Shown piece after piece: positions 25,088 through 36,812 of a stretch of DNA of 64,000 nt (its first letter is position 1; each line of letters begins with the position of its first letter). The stretch is from Cryptomeria japonica. Lineage: Eukaryota; Streptophyta; Pinopsida; Cupressales; Cupressaceae. Location: contig NC_081411.1 in NCBI RefSeq assembly GCF_030272615.1, positions 836,802,136 to 836,866,135 on the forward strand, given 5' to 3'. The notes beneath the pieces were generated by a model. That model was not told the DNA's origin and ran no database searches. It saw nothing but the letters and a program-made list of their open reading frames with translations. The position numbers were made by a program, and so were the translations under genes.

Positions 25088-27065
25088 GATGCTTTGCAAA
25101 AAGGATTAGAAAATCTGTTTGATGGCAACACACACAAGAGCACAAAAAACAAACATTAGTGTTAGCAACAAAAGATTATCCTAAACAGGCATATCAAGAG
25201 AGATATTAAGCATGAAATAGAAAGCATACAAACATAGAATAGATAAACTATACTCCTCCAAATGCTAATCAAGATGCTCATAGTTGCTCCTCCCTTGTTC
25301 CTCTCCTCTCCAAGTCCCAAATGAGTGTAGCTCTCAGCTTTTAGCACTAGCCATGGATGCCATATGGAAATTCAAGATGGTTGAATATGATAAGCAAAAT
25401 CCTATGCAAGTGTAGATAGTGATGCTATGAGAAAGCTCTATGCTAATGCCAGTATAACAACAATACTCTAATGCTTTTTTTTTTTTGCTTGAGGAGAAGG
25501 GTTCTATTTATAGAAGAAATGGGGAAATGAAGGGTTAAGATTGAATGGTTTAATCAAGGGCCAAGTTTGAAAGTTGGGGATCCATGTGCACAATTGGCAC
25601 CAATAAAATGGTGACAAGTGTCAACATAGGATTGGGTTGAGAGAAGAGGTTGGAGGCATTAAAGCCCTGAGAAGACCTCATGGTTATCTAGAGGCTAAGG
25701 GTCAAGTCCAAATTAAGATTACCCACTGGATTAAGAGTTAATCCAAGGATAAACCTTTGTGCAAATGTTTAAGAGATAATTATGTTCAAAAGCATTAATG
25801 GCCTGATGAGACCTTTGGGTTGGGTAGAGGTTGAGTCAAAACAAATGTTTTAACCATGTGGGAGGGTTTGAGGTAACCATTAATGGTTATTGGAGACTTT
25901 GGGGATTAAGTGGTTGAAGGTTGAAAGCCTTCAATGGTTATCAAAGACTTTGAGCCATTTAGTGGTTGAAGGTTGAAAGCCTTTAATGGTTATCAAAGAC
26001 TTTGAGGGTTTGAGAAGTGACTTCCTTTTTGCTTAGGAATGTGACAAAGTTTAGAGAAGGGGTTAGGTTATTTAGAAGTGATTAGAAAATTCTAGAAGGG
26101 GTTTAGGCATGCAAGTGGATTTTGTAGGAAAATGCAAGTGGGAGAAATTTTGGTATTTTCAATTAAAATAAAATCATTTATTTCAATTAAATGGTGTAAT
26201 TTGCATTTGGATAAATATTCAAATAAATATTAATTTATTTAAATGAGAAAAATGAAGATAAAGCATTAAAATGCTTGAAGACTTTGAGGGAAACCATTAA
26301 AGGCTTGAAGACTTTAATGAAAACCATTAAAGTCTTAAGAAGACTATAGAAGGAAGCCATCAAGTTTGAAGACTTTAAAGCCATCAAGTTTGAATACTTT
26401 AAGGGAAACCATTAAAGGTTTCAAGTGGGTGAGGATAAATAGGATTTTAAATAAATAATTTATTTAAAATAGTTGTGCAACTTGCTTTTGTAGGAAAATA
26501 CAAGTGGGTGGAGGATAAAGGTGATTTAAATAAATTATTTATTTAAAATAATTGTGCAACTTGCTTTTGTAGGAAAATACAAGTGGGTGGAGGATAAAGG
26601 TGATTTAAATAAATTATTTATTTAAAATAGTTGTGCAACTTGCATTTGTAGGAAAATACAAGTGGGTGGAGGATAAAGGTGATTTAAATAAATGATTTAT
26701 TTAAAATAATTGTGCAACTTGCTTTTGTAGGAAAATGCAAGTGGGTAGAGGATAAAGGTGATTTAAATAAATGTCAATTTATTGAAATGTGAGAGGTGGG
26801 ATTTTGGGGGATTTAAATAAATATTAATTTATTTAAATGTGAGAGAATATTTAATTAAATAAATATGATTTATTTATTTAATTAATGGTCTGAATTTGGT
26901 TAAGTGAATTAAATCAAATAAATTGAATAATTTATTTAATTAATAGGAGAAGAGGGTTAAGATGAATTAATTAAATATTAATTTAATTAATTATTAATTT
27001 ATAGTTAAATAATCAAATAAATACTAAGTATTCATTTAATTAAGTGGACAGATTTATTTGACTAG
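25088..27065. mobile_element. Insert I: 2.0 kb AT-rich insert with tandem repeats
   Basis: Flanked by AGTTGGT at 25081-25087 and 27066-27072, a 7-bp match that is single in the intact B 5' LTR. It starts GATGCTTTGC and ends TTTGACTAG. Ends show no clear TIR, so class is uncertain. A solo LTR is possible if the TSD is really GTTGG and the insert starts TGATGC. The right half alternates AATTAAATAAAT motifs like those in the LTRs of G, and holds a 79-bp tandem array. No convincing ORF. Confidence 0.6.
26418..26800. repeat. 79-bp tandem repeat, nearly five copies, in insert I
   Basis: Units start near 26422, 26501, 26581, 26659 and 26738 with AAGTGGGTGGAGGATAAAGG, followed by AT-rich sequence and TTGTGCAACTTGC. 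Copies differ at only a few positions. The repeats touch without unique spacers, so this is not a CRISPR array. Shorter related repeats (GAAGACTTTGAGGG with AACCATTAAAGG) precede it at 26270-26430. Confidence 0.9.
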
Positions 27066-28714
27066 AGTTGGTTCATGATTTGATGACTCAGGAGCTATCA
27101 TTTGTTCTAGTAAGTTTTTTGGTCACTGGTAAGGGTTACCAACAGAGCTTTGTTGAAGATCTTTTGATGCACTTGATAAGTGGTGTTGGTGCAACTTCTA
27201 GATGGATTTCAAGATGTTGTTAATTATCTTGTTCATGTTCCTATTGATCGATGGTGTTGCATTTAGGACCAAACCTAATGATATTTTATTCTGCTGGGTT
27301 ATGGACTGGTTTATGTAATGTGTTGGTGGATGATCCCAATGCGTTACCAGTTGGATCTATTGATTGGATTATCTTGTTTTGGTCTTAGGCCGACTTGGTT
27401 GATCATTGGATTGTGGGTTTATATTATAAATATATTGTATTATCTTTTAGGTGGCCAACCTAATTGTTTACATCCTGGATTGGTATAAACATGATGTAAG
27501 ATCACTTTGTAGATCATGGGATTTTGGGATATAGGATTATCTGTGTGCGAATAACGTTGTAATCATATGCAGAGGTTTTGGTCAATCATAGGTGATGCGG
27601 AGCTTCAAAGGACCCAACTTAAACTTAAAAATACAAGAATATTTGATGATCAGGTTGACATAAATGGTGTCATAATACTCAATCAAGAGAAAGACAACAC
27701 TTTGAGACTTTACAAACTGCCTCAATGCATTGACAAAGAAAAATCATTGAAAAACTACCACCTTGTTGCCATATTGATAGACCCTTACACAGTCACCCAT
27801 AACTTTTGCAAATGAACAAATTTATTCGATTGCTCTAGTGAAATTATTCATAACTTAGTTATACAAATCATATCCAAAACTCAGAAAAATCCAACAGTGG
27901 AAATGTGAGATATGGCCTCCGTATTAGTACTGTATTTTCTGCAACAGTCTGCCCCTAAAATTTTAGACCTTTACTCCCACAATGCACATACCATCTTGTG
28001 CATGGCCTCCTGAAACCAAAACTTATGAAAATATACAATATAATACACCATAATACCCATTTGTGGGTTTAGATCAATCTAGAAATAAAATATAAAACAT
28101 TTTCATGCTCACTATTAACCCTAGGGTAGGGATATGACTGTTTTCACAAGAAATTAGACATTTTCACCAAAACAAAACCAAATCACTTCAAACCAAAGCC
28201 AAAATAAACTTATTTAATTATAGAAACATCTCCAAATATGAAGTAATGAAAACTAATTCATAAAAGCACTCAAAAAAATGGAAAATCGGTCTGTTCTACA
28301 TGGAAACTTGGAAAATACACATGAAAATTAAATTTTTATTGCTTCAAAACTCCAAACCCAACCAAAAAATGATTCAATTTCATCCATTTATAACCCTCAA
28401 GGCCTTCTAGGCTGAAATCCAACCTAAAACCAACTTATAACTAACTTATGACAACTTTTTGCATTCTTGACAACTTTTTGACAACAAAAAGTTGCTCCAA
28501 AGTTGTCAAGTTTGACAACTATGTATGTCAACTTGCCAAACCTATATCCGAACCTTCTAAAACATTAAAATGGTCATTATATGACCTTGTAAACATATTT
28601 TATCCACATAAACACACTTCTACCCCAAAAACCCAATTTTAGCCTTTTCTAGGCCTAATTGCTCAAAATGGCAGTTTTACACTTTTTGACCATTACATTG
28701 TATTTCACTACATT

Positions 28715-29572
28715 TTATGGCTCACATGGCCATGTTACATCATTTAAAGACCTTATAGGTCTTGTTTGTCTTAATTTTTCATCAAATCCTCCATAAGGCC
28801 TATCAGTGACCCTACTCCACCTTGTCTTCCTAGGTGCTCCTGCACCATACTCTTGAGGATAAAAAGAATGCAAGGTCCCCTTGCATGGCTGCCTCCTTTT
28901 CTTGGTTTTCCAATTCATTGGAACTTGCATTGTATTGCCTACAAAAAATTGTACATGCTTTGGCAACTCATGGCACCTCCTCTCAAAAAAATGGTACTCA
29001 ATGTAAGCACCTCCAACATGATCATCCTTGTAAACACTCAGCAAACCTGCATACAAAACATTAGGATAAACAAAAACATCTTCTTCATTGATTACAATAT
29101 CATCTTGTTCCAGAAAACCCATTGAAATCTCTTCATATTGAAAATTCCATTCTCCTTGGCATGTCACCATAACCTCACCCATAATCAAGGCTTCATCATG
29201 AGCCTTCTTCTTTGTTGCAACTAGCCTCTTCATGGGCCAAACTACCTTCTTGTACACCCTCAAGTGCCAACTCTTTGTTGTACCCTCTAGTTTTTCCAAT
29301 TTCAACTTCATTTGTGCTTCCCTAAGTTCATCTTCCTTTCTCTTTTTCTCCAATTCCTCTTTAAGCTCCCTCAATCTTGCTTCATTTGCTTCTAAAGCCC
29401 TTCTTAAACTTCTCAACTCATCTCGTTTCTTTTCTTCTTCTTCTCTCTTTGTTCTTTCTACTTCTTGTCTCCTTAACTCTTCTTCCTCTCTTTTCTTCTT
29501 TCCACCAAACATTAGTTCTTTCCACTTCTTGTAAGCACCTACTATCTCTTTCTTAGATTTTGTTAACTCCAT
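28715..29572 (-). CDS. Uncharacterised 285-residue coiled-coil protein in insert J
   Basis: An intact ORF from ATG 29572 to the stop at 28715, the only long unbroken non-retroviral reading in the window. Residues about 1-30 are basic. Residues about 30-100 form a highly charged Glu/Lys/Arg coiled coil with RREEEE-like heptads (RALEANEARLRELKEELEKK). The C-terminal 180 residues look globular, with aromatic phrases such as EYHFFERRCHELPKHVQFF, FYPQEYGAGAPRK and RPYGGFDEKLRQTRPIRSL. I recognise no domain, and it is not a MULE transposase by any motif I can see. It may be a captured host gene fragment or an element-encoded accessory ORF. GTG at 29578 is an alternative start. Confidence 0.5.
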   Translation of the reverse strand: MELTKSKKEIVGAYKKWKELMFGGKKKREEEELRRQEVERTKREEEEKKRDELRSLRRALEANEARLRELKEELEKKRKEDELREAQMKLKLEKLEGTTKSWHLRVYKKVVWPMKRLVATKKKAHDEALIMGEVMVTCQGEWNFQYEEISMGFLEQDDIVINEEDVFVYPNVLYAGLLSVYKDDHVGGAYIEYHFFERRCHELPKHVQFFVGNTMQVPMNWKTKKRRQPCKGTLHSFYPQEYGAGAPRKTRWSRVTDRPYGGFDEKLRQTRPIRSLNDVTWPCEP

Positions 29573-29578
29573 CTTCAC

Positions 29579-31518
29579 CCCTCTATCCCAAACCTTTCAC
29601 TTAAACTTAACAAGGAATTGGAGTAGGTCTATTTAATTATTTGACACCATCTCAAATGGTTAGGTGGAAGATATTTGTCTTGTAGGCCAAAAATGCACTA
29701 AGAGTCAAAAATTGCCAATGTTGTCAAGCAACATTTTGACAAAAAGTGAGAAAAGTTGTAAAATCACTCTACAAGGTAGTTATGTATGTCATAATGGTTG
29801 AAATGGTTTGAGTGTGCCTATATAAGGACACTTCAAACATTTTAAATAGGTTGGCTTGGTATTAGCAAGAAGAAGTTAATGAAATATGACTGTTTTTCAT
29901 GCTTTTTGAGAAAAAAATATTGTAACAGTCTGTACAGAGCACTATTTCCATACTATTCTTTCATGGGATTTTTTGTCATGGTTATATGAAGGTTTTTTAT
30001 TCTTTGTGTTAGGGTTTTTATTATGTTTTGGTTTATCAAAAAAAATCTTTCAGTTTTTGCCAGTTCGCTGCTCTGAACTGGGGTTTTGAGGAAAATGGGT
30101 TGAAACACTTGGTCTCCATGGGTAACCAAGAAAAAATGAACCTTGGAGACAAATTTGGACCTTTTTACATATTGTATTTTAAGTTTTTTTTGTCCGTTGT
30201 GATGGAAAAGGTGAATTTGAGCACTTATTAGGCAAGTTAAGTGAGTAACTTGGCTAGTAGATTGAAATTTTGAGCAAAATGTTGTTCTCAAAGTCTATTT
30301 GAGCTAAAAATGTTGGGAAAAGGTTTTCACCTTCCCTATGAGTGATTTTAATCAATTTGGAGCTCCATGAGAAGCTATCTTGCCCTTGAAAATCACAAAC
30401 TATTGGGGCAGCGGGTTCCCTATTTTTGGAGAATTAAGTGGTTTTTGGTAGCAAATTATTTTTTGTAGCTTTCCATGATTGAAGACTTCACCAAACTTGT
30501 CAATGTAGGGTTGATTTATTTTTTTAAGGTTTAATAATTCCATGGTGTAATCTTTTTGGAAGTCCTAACCTTCTAATGTGCAACAAAGACAGTGAAATGT
30601 CAGAAAAAACAATGATTTTGACAGTGTTTTTGTTCCTTTTCAGTTTGCTTGCCAAGTGTTTGTCATAATGCTTGATTGTTAGTGGCAGGGAAGTCATTGG
30701 CATGTTGTGGAAGATGTTTATCAGTAGTGTGGAATCTTGATACAAGATGGAGAAGTTATTTCCAAGGCAACATGGTTCAAAACCCTCACAAAAACCCTTG
30801 TTTTAAGGCTACAAAATAGGACAGTCATAAAATGACCTTCCCAAGACCTCTCTTGGCACTAATTTATGATTTTGGCCAAAAGGGTACTCAAAAATATTTG
30901 CCTATTTCAAATATTTCAAGTTGGGAGTGAGTAATGAGCAAAATAGTGTTTCAGGAGGGCTAAAAAGGGCTTATTCCTTGTAGCCCTATTTTGCAAAAAG
31001 TGTGAACCCAATTTGTGCAAGGTTGATTGGTATTGAAGAAACTTTTGGAATCCATTTTAAAACACTCAAGAAAGTCTCCTAACACCTTAGTATGAGCAGT
31101 GGTAGTATATTTGGGGTTCAGACCTATAGTAAGGGTTTGAGTAAGCCATGAGCAAGTGAGCTTGAACTAGGTCTTTGAGAACAAAACCAAAAGCAAGTTT
31201 TTAACTCCTTGTCTAAACCTTTTGAAGAAGCTAAATTCTACCAAGAAACAACATAAATAATGTGTGGTGAGCAGAGGTATCCATATGTTGAAGTTGATGG
31301 GTTGAGGAATGAGAGCATGGTAGTTTGAGTTGAGCAAGTGTATGAACAAATGATGGGAAGAGCTCAAGGAAGAAGTTTTGGGTTGAGTGAAGCTTGTGAA
31401 CATTGAAAGTGGGCCTTACCAATAAAACCAAAACCTTTCCTCTCTCATTTGAAGGAGTCTTTTAACAAGAAGATTATACTTAGCTTTAATTGGTCCTCCT
31501 GTGGGTTCCTCCCTATCA
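29579..31518. other. Non-coding right arm of insert J
   Basis: About 1.9 kb upstream of the minus-strand ORF, AT-rich, no supported ORF. If the ORF is expressed, its promoter and any 5' introns would lie here. The left arm (27597-28714) is likewise without a credible gene. Confidence 0.45.
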
Positions 31519-32023
31519 ATAGGTGATTGAATTGGGTTGGTGAAAGAGGTTTAAGACCTCTGGTACTGAGCTTAATCATAACTGTACTCAAGCATAAGAG
31601 ATACCATTCTTGTAGTTCACTCTTCTTTTCTGATTGTTGTCTAGATTTATTTTGTAGTTAGTGAGGCTCCTTTTGTGATGAGAAGTGCGCTCTAGGCTAT
31701 TGGCCTTCCTACACATGCATGACCCTCTTTTTGTAATCACCTACTTACTGTAGAAGTATTATCTGATTGTTGGTAGGCTTCCCACCATGGTTTTTCCCTT
31801 TACCGGGTTTTCCACGTACAAATCTTGGTGTTATCTTTTGTGGATGGTTGGTAAATGTTCTGTGGTTTATATTTGTTCTTAACTGCTATATCTATTATTC
31901 TAGTATTTGGTTTATGTATTCTGGTAATAAGGTTTTAATGATTAAAAGTTCTATAATATGTTGACAACTGATTCACTCCCCCTCTCATTTGTCCAGCGAT
32001 TATCTGAGTTGTCTAACATAAGC

Positions 32024-32434
32024 ACTTCAAGCTCATCAAGCTCTCACTCTTCTTCTTCTATTTCCTTCATCTCTTTTTCATATGTGGATATTCTCCTTGA
32101 AGAACTTTCTCTCAAATCACATCATTGCTTCCCCTTTTTAGAAACATTGGCCTTGAATGCAGATTCTATCTTAGGAAGAGAGTCACCAAACTCACTCAAT
32201 TCAAAGGCTGAAAGCTTACCGATCAACATGTCCCTACTCACATTAGTCACAATATAGATCTCCTCAATAGAAATAACTTTGTGTTTGTATGATGTAGGTA
32301 AGGATCTAAGTACTTTAGCAACAATATCAGATTCTTCCAATGTTCCACCAACACATCTGATATTACACACAAGTTCACTTACTTTCTGTATGAAGGAAGT
32401 GATATTCTCATCTTTTCTCATCTTCAACATCTCA
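32024..32434 (-). pseudogene. Element A gag, middle part
   Basis: Reading minus from 32434: ENITSFIQKVSELVCNIRC near 32410, KVLRSLPTSYKHKV near 32300, the RDMLIGKLSAFELSEFG phrase near 32220, then a Lys/Glu-rich run toward 32024. These match copia gag in elements B and C residue for residue in order. The reading continues upstream at 57626 beyond solo LTR S and its contents, and downstream at 13752 beyond copia B. Confidence 0.85.
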
Positions 32435-32928
32435 TGTTGGTATTATGGATGACTTCATCATGTGTTGCATTGGTTTTGTCATTGATGTCAACACTTATCC
32501 TTTTGGAGGTCTACATTATTGATTTGGCACTATGGTTATATTGGTTTATTGTTGAACCGACACATTGTATGGATATTGGCTTATGCACAGTCACTGGTAC
32601 ATGCTTCACCAGCAGTGATGATGACTTGTTATCATCTGCAGATCTTTTGGTTATGTTGAAGACATGGATTGGATGTTTGGATTTGGTATTTTGCTTATTG
32701 GTCTAATCGAGTTCACATATTTGCCCTTACTAGCAAATAAGTCTAGGTTATGGACCAATACATGATAAATATTCTAGATCATCACGACATGTTTTGGAGA
32801 TGATTTATTGATTGGATAATGTGTAAATGTATTGAGCCGACATATTGTATCGCATCAAGACTTATTTGTAATTGATTTAATTGTAATATCTTTAGTAAGC
32901 TGACCTTAACATAAGGTCTTAGGTTTTG

Positions 32929-32935
32929 TATAAAT
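32929..32935 (+). promoter_or_regulatory. TATA box of solo LTR S
   Basis: TATAAAT followed by GATTGTAAGATCTTATTG, in the same position relative to the LTR start as in elements B and C. G later split the LTR downstream of this promoter. Confidence 0.5.
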
Positions 32936-33392
32936 GATTGTAAGATCTTATTGAAGATCGTCATTATGAGTATGTGCAAATATTGAAGAGTGAAAATAAG
33001 CAGATCCTTGTGCGAATCACGCAGGCATTATCTAAAGGTTGAAGGAAGGTTATGAAGGCGTTTGACACTCATGGTCAGAGCTTAAACTAGTACTGAGTCC
33101 AATATTGTAGATGCTATATTGAAGCAGTACATTGTTATTGGATTTAACCATCCAATTGTAGTCAGCGTGACTCCTATTTTGTGATTGAGCAGTGAGCTCT
33201 AGGCAGTTGGCCTTTCTGCATGTGTAGACCCCATTTGTATACACTTACTATATGCAGTGGTATCATCTGATTGTCGGTAAGGTTTCCCACCATGGTTTTT
33301 CTCCTTACAGGGTTTCCACATCAAAATCTCTATGCCATGTATTGTGGATGTTGTTTCTCTTTTTGTTTGATGCATTAAGTTATATCGGTACT

Positions 33393-34514
33393 GTAATACC
33401 CTAAAAATGGTCATCTAAACCATGAGCCCCTAATCTCGACAACATCACCAAGGTCCTAACCAAAGGCAATTAAATCAATCTTGAGCACATTATTAATTCT
33501 CAAATCATCAAAGTCACATGGCAAAATTAATCACTCAATATTAATTAAATATTTATTTAATTAATTAAATCATTCCAAGTAAATCATTCTTAAAACAATT
33601 ATCTTATTTATTTTATTAAATATCCTATCATATTTAATTAAATAAATCAATTTGCCATTAAATCATAAAAAAGAGGAATTAATTTGAAAAATAAATAAAA
33701 TTGCCTCAAATCTTCAAAAAAGGAAACAAATCGAGAAAGAGGGACTGGAAATTATGAGCACAAATCTTCAAAAAAGCAAATAAATCAAAAAAGGAATTAA
33801 TTGACAAAAAATAATTAAAAATTGAGAAAAGAAATCAATTGGAGATAATCTTGGAAAAAACAAATTAAAAATTGATAGATAATCTCAATGAAAGCAATTA
33901 AAACAATTAAATCTCAAAATTGAATGAAATAGAGAATAAATTAGTTTTTTTTTAATTTTATCTTAATTTTAGTTCAATTTCCTTTAAAACTAAGAAAAGC
34001 ATCCAGTCACATCAATTCACCTAGATTGTGCTTCCTCTTGGAAAATCTTGACTGCTCATCATCATTTGATCTCATCCGTTGGTTTCTTTCTGAATTTTCT
34101 ATAAATTCAGGCTCTCATCTCTCATTCAAAAAAAATCCTGAAGAATATATTGTTATTATGCCGTTTTTGCTCTAGGTTCATTGAGAATTTGCATTGAGAT
34201 ATTGCATATTATTTATTTCATATTGTTTAAATCACTTAGCTCATTTATTGCTTAAATCATGTTAGATTAATCTTGCATTCATCTAGCTTAAATCCATGCT
34301 CATATAGATAAAAACCCTTCATTTAGGTGTTGTCTAGTCATTAGATAACTTAGCAATCTGAGAGCAATCTAAACTCGCATCTATTAGAAGGCAATGGGTC
34401 GATTTGTTATGGTTTTATTATTCATGCTTATATCTGTCTAACCATACATGTAATGCCCTAATTGAAGTGTTGTGTATTCTAGATACAGATACATGTCCAC
34501 TTTTCACACACACA
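33393..34514 (+). mobile_element. Element G 5' LTR
   Basis: 1,122 bp, TGTAATACCC to TTTTCACACACACA. It is alignable along its length with the 3' LTR, with scattered substitutions and small indels (a few per cent by eye), for example ACCCTAAAAATGG versus ACCTAAAAATGA at the start. It is rich in AATTAAATATTTATTTAATT-type palindromic AT sequence near 33540. Confidence 0.9.
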
Positions 34515-34517
34515 TTT

Positions 34518-34548
34518 CTGACACCCACCATGGGGCTTGAACCCACAA
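34518..34548 (+). other. Element G putative primer binding site
   Basis: TGACACCCACCATGGGGC and the following CTTGAACCCA start 3 bases after the LTR. The inverse complement contains GGGTTCAAGCCCCA, which looks like a tRNA T-arm followed by an acceptor stem, so a tRNA primer other than initiator Met is likely. I cannot name the tRNA. Confidence 0.4.
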
Positions 34549-34629
34549 CTACAAGATTTCAAATATTTCTTGAACAAATTTAATGTTTGTTTTTTATAAC
34601 TAATAAACATGTGTTAAATTTGTAGATAA

Positions 34630-35230
34630 AAATCTTTCTTTTTGTTTGTTCTTCTATGACAGTCAAAAATAGTCTCGGTTTGGAAGACATAACTTTTTAT
34701 TGAACCATTGGATCTAAACCAATTTTTTCTATGTTGTTGAAAACCAAGTATTTTATAGGTACACCGAGGTGATTGATCTAAACATTTTGGGTTTGAAATT
34801 TATGATTGACATAGTGCAGGACTATCATTTTACTTATTCTTTTGTGACAGTAAAAAATGGTCTCAGTTTGGAGAGCATGACTTTTTATTGAATTGTTGGA
34901 TCTACACCAATTTTTGATATGCTGTGTAAAACCAAGTTTTGTACAAGTTTAATGAAGGGATTTTCCTAAAGATTTTGAGTTTGAAAGTTATGATTGACAA
35001 AGTGCAGGACTATCATTTTACTTATTTTTCTATGACAGTAAAAAATGGTCTGGGTTCGGAGGGCATAACTTTTTATTGAACCATTGGATCTAAACAACAT
35101 TTTAATATGTTCTGTAAAATGAAGTTATACACATTTCCACTAAAGCGATTTTCTGAATTGTTTCTGGTTGAAAAGTTATAAATGATAGAGTGAAGTACTA
35201 TCAAAATTGTCATAACTAGGATAGTCATAA
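34630..35230 (+). repeat. 188-bp tandem repeat, about three copies, in the G leader
   Basis: Units are marked by GACAGT(C/A)AAAAATGGTCT at 34658, 34846 and 35034, followed each time by ACTTTTTATTGAACC and GATCTAAACC. The spacing is 188 bases twice. They lie in the untranslated leader between the PBS and the first ORF. A leader repeat array could matter for packaging or expression, but no function can be read. Confidence 0.85.
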
Positions 35231-36812
35231 AAAATGGAAATTCTTGTTAGATTAGTTTAATTTATAGTTTGCATGCTAGAATTTTCTTTTGATAATTATT
35301 TTTTATGTTATTTTGGTAACTAATTTTGGGATTTTAATGTTTGGAGGATGCTTGTCAAATAATCTATCAATCAAACATACGCTTGCTAAAGAATCAAGAA
35401 AAAAATGACTACTGACATATTGGTTTTACAAGTTGCCTAAGGAGAATCGACTAAACATTGTGTATTCATTTAGTATTTTCTTAGGCACTTAAATTGCTAT
35501 CTGGTTAAAGAAAAAATCTATCTTTTGTGTTATTAGAAAAATCTAAGAGGTAGGAGAGTACTCTCTTGTCTTTTATAGACAATCAGAAATCTAGACCCTT
35601 GAAGCTTTTTTCTAGGTTTTGAGATTTGTGTACCTTTAGCGGGCCTGTCACAGTGGGAAAAAGTAATCACCCTGTGAGAACAACCCAAGTGAGTACAACT
35701 GGACCTGAGCATTCCAAATCACTATAATAAATAGGCCTCTGGTGATTAAAGTCTCAGAGAATGGGATTATTTGAGTTTTCTCTTTGAGATCTCTCATATC
35801 GAGCATTTTGTAGGGCCTTGCAGTCTCAATCACATTTACGTGACTACAACTTGTTTCGATACCTTGTTGGGCTATAGGCCTCAATCATGCTTGCGTGACT
35901 TCAAGGGGTAATTTCAAACGAAATTCCTAACTAAGAACTATAAGATAGAAGCTACCCGATTCACCTCCGAAAGGTTGATAATCTTTGTGCAAGAGAGATA
36001 GTAACTCTCCCAAGACACATGCCATATCGTGCCCCCATTAGCATTTGGAGTCCGATAATATGACATTAAGAATCCATTGCATGAGACTCAGTGGCTGTAT
36101 TCTGATTAGCTATTGGGTGTGTACCTAAGTTAGCAAGCAAAGGTTTTCTTCACTAAGCCAACTTCCATAGGGTTAGCGTGCTATGATTGAATTATTATAT
36201 ATCTTGCATGTTTTCTGTGTTTTCATCCCTAAAACTAAAAATGAAATACTAAAACTGGAGAAAACAAATGAAACAGTATCAAACAATTCAGTGATAAACT
36301 CTATCCGTGTCCAACTAGTCTCTGTCAGTCATCAAAACATCAATCCTTATCAAAAAATGGTAGTCATCAGTCATTGAAACTTTATCTATCAGAATCTCAT
36401 CTCTGTCCAATCCTCTATCATACAAATTCTTGATCTTGTCAATCAAAATAGTCAAAATAGTCTAAAACAGTCTACAACAGGCCTAAAACTGGTTATCATC
36501 CTCTTGAGCATAAACAACCTTGATAGTGTACCCCTGCCATTGTGTTGCACAATTTTGGCGATCATCTCTTAGCTAGTTCAAACAACATCTTATCAAATCT
36601 AGGTTAACTTAGATAACATCTTACTTAAGATAGATCATTCATGAAACCAGACCAGATCTTAGTTACTTCTCCTAAATCACTATGTTAAACGAACTACTAG
36701 CTACAATTCGATCTTGACTTCTGCAACACATTTAGCTCTCGGTCCTATCAGTTGTAAATGCCCGTTCAAACCATAAGCTCTTCTAATTTTTTTTGATAAA
36801 AGTAAGAATCTC
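35231..36812 (+). other. Element G long untranslated leader
   Basis: About 1.6 kb with no supported ORF before the ATG at 36813. Together with the repeat array, the leader is about 2.3 kb, unusually long for a gypsy element. Confidence 0.5.

Larger units (their letters stand above)
27597..31518. mobile_element. Insert J: 3.9 kb element with 9-bp TSD, Mutator-like
   Basis: A 9-bp direct repeat, ATAGGTGAT, at 27588-27596 and 31519-31527 is single in the intact B 5' LTR (near 14489). Nine bases is the Mutator TSD length. The two termini show only weak inverted similarity (GGACCCAACTTAAACTTAA against GGACCAATTAAAGCTAAG in the inverse of the right end), so TIRs are degenerate or absent. It carries one long minus-strand ORF (28715-29572) with no transposase motifs. 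Best call: non-autonomous or gene-carrying MULE; not proven. Confidence 0.55.
24874..32018 (+). mobile_element. Element B 3' LTR, split by inserts I and J
   Basis: LTR segments are 24874-25087, 27073-27596 and 31528-32018. They align in order with the intact 5' LTR and add up to its length. The segment after I resumes at TCATGATTTGATGACTC and the one after J at TGAATTGGGTTGG. The LTR ends TTGTCTAACA at 32018. Both inserts sit in non-coding LTR, so their boundaries are read from the comparison with the 5' copy. Confidence 0.9.

Noticed and set aside
26418-26800. Possible CRISPR array
   Set aside because: The repeats are 79 bp, AT-rich and directly adjacent with no unique spacers, in plant transposon DNA.
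29232-29534. Plus-strand ORF rich in Ser/Phe/Leu
   Set aside because: It is the antisense shadow of the coiled-coil ORF at 28715-29572.
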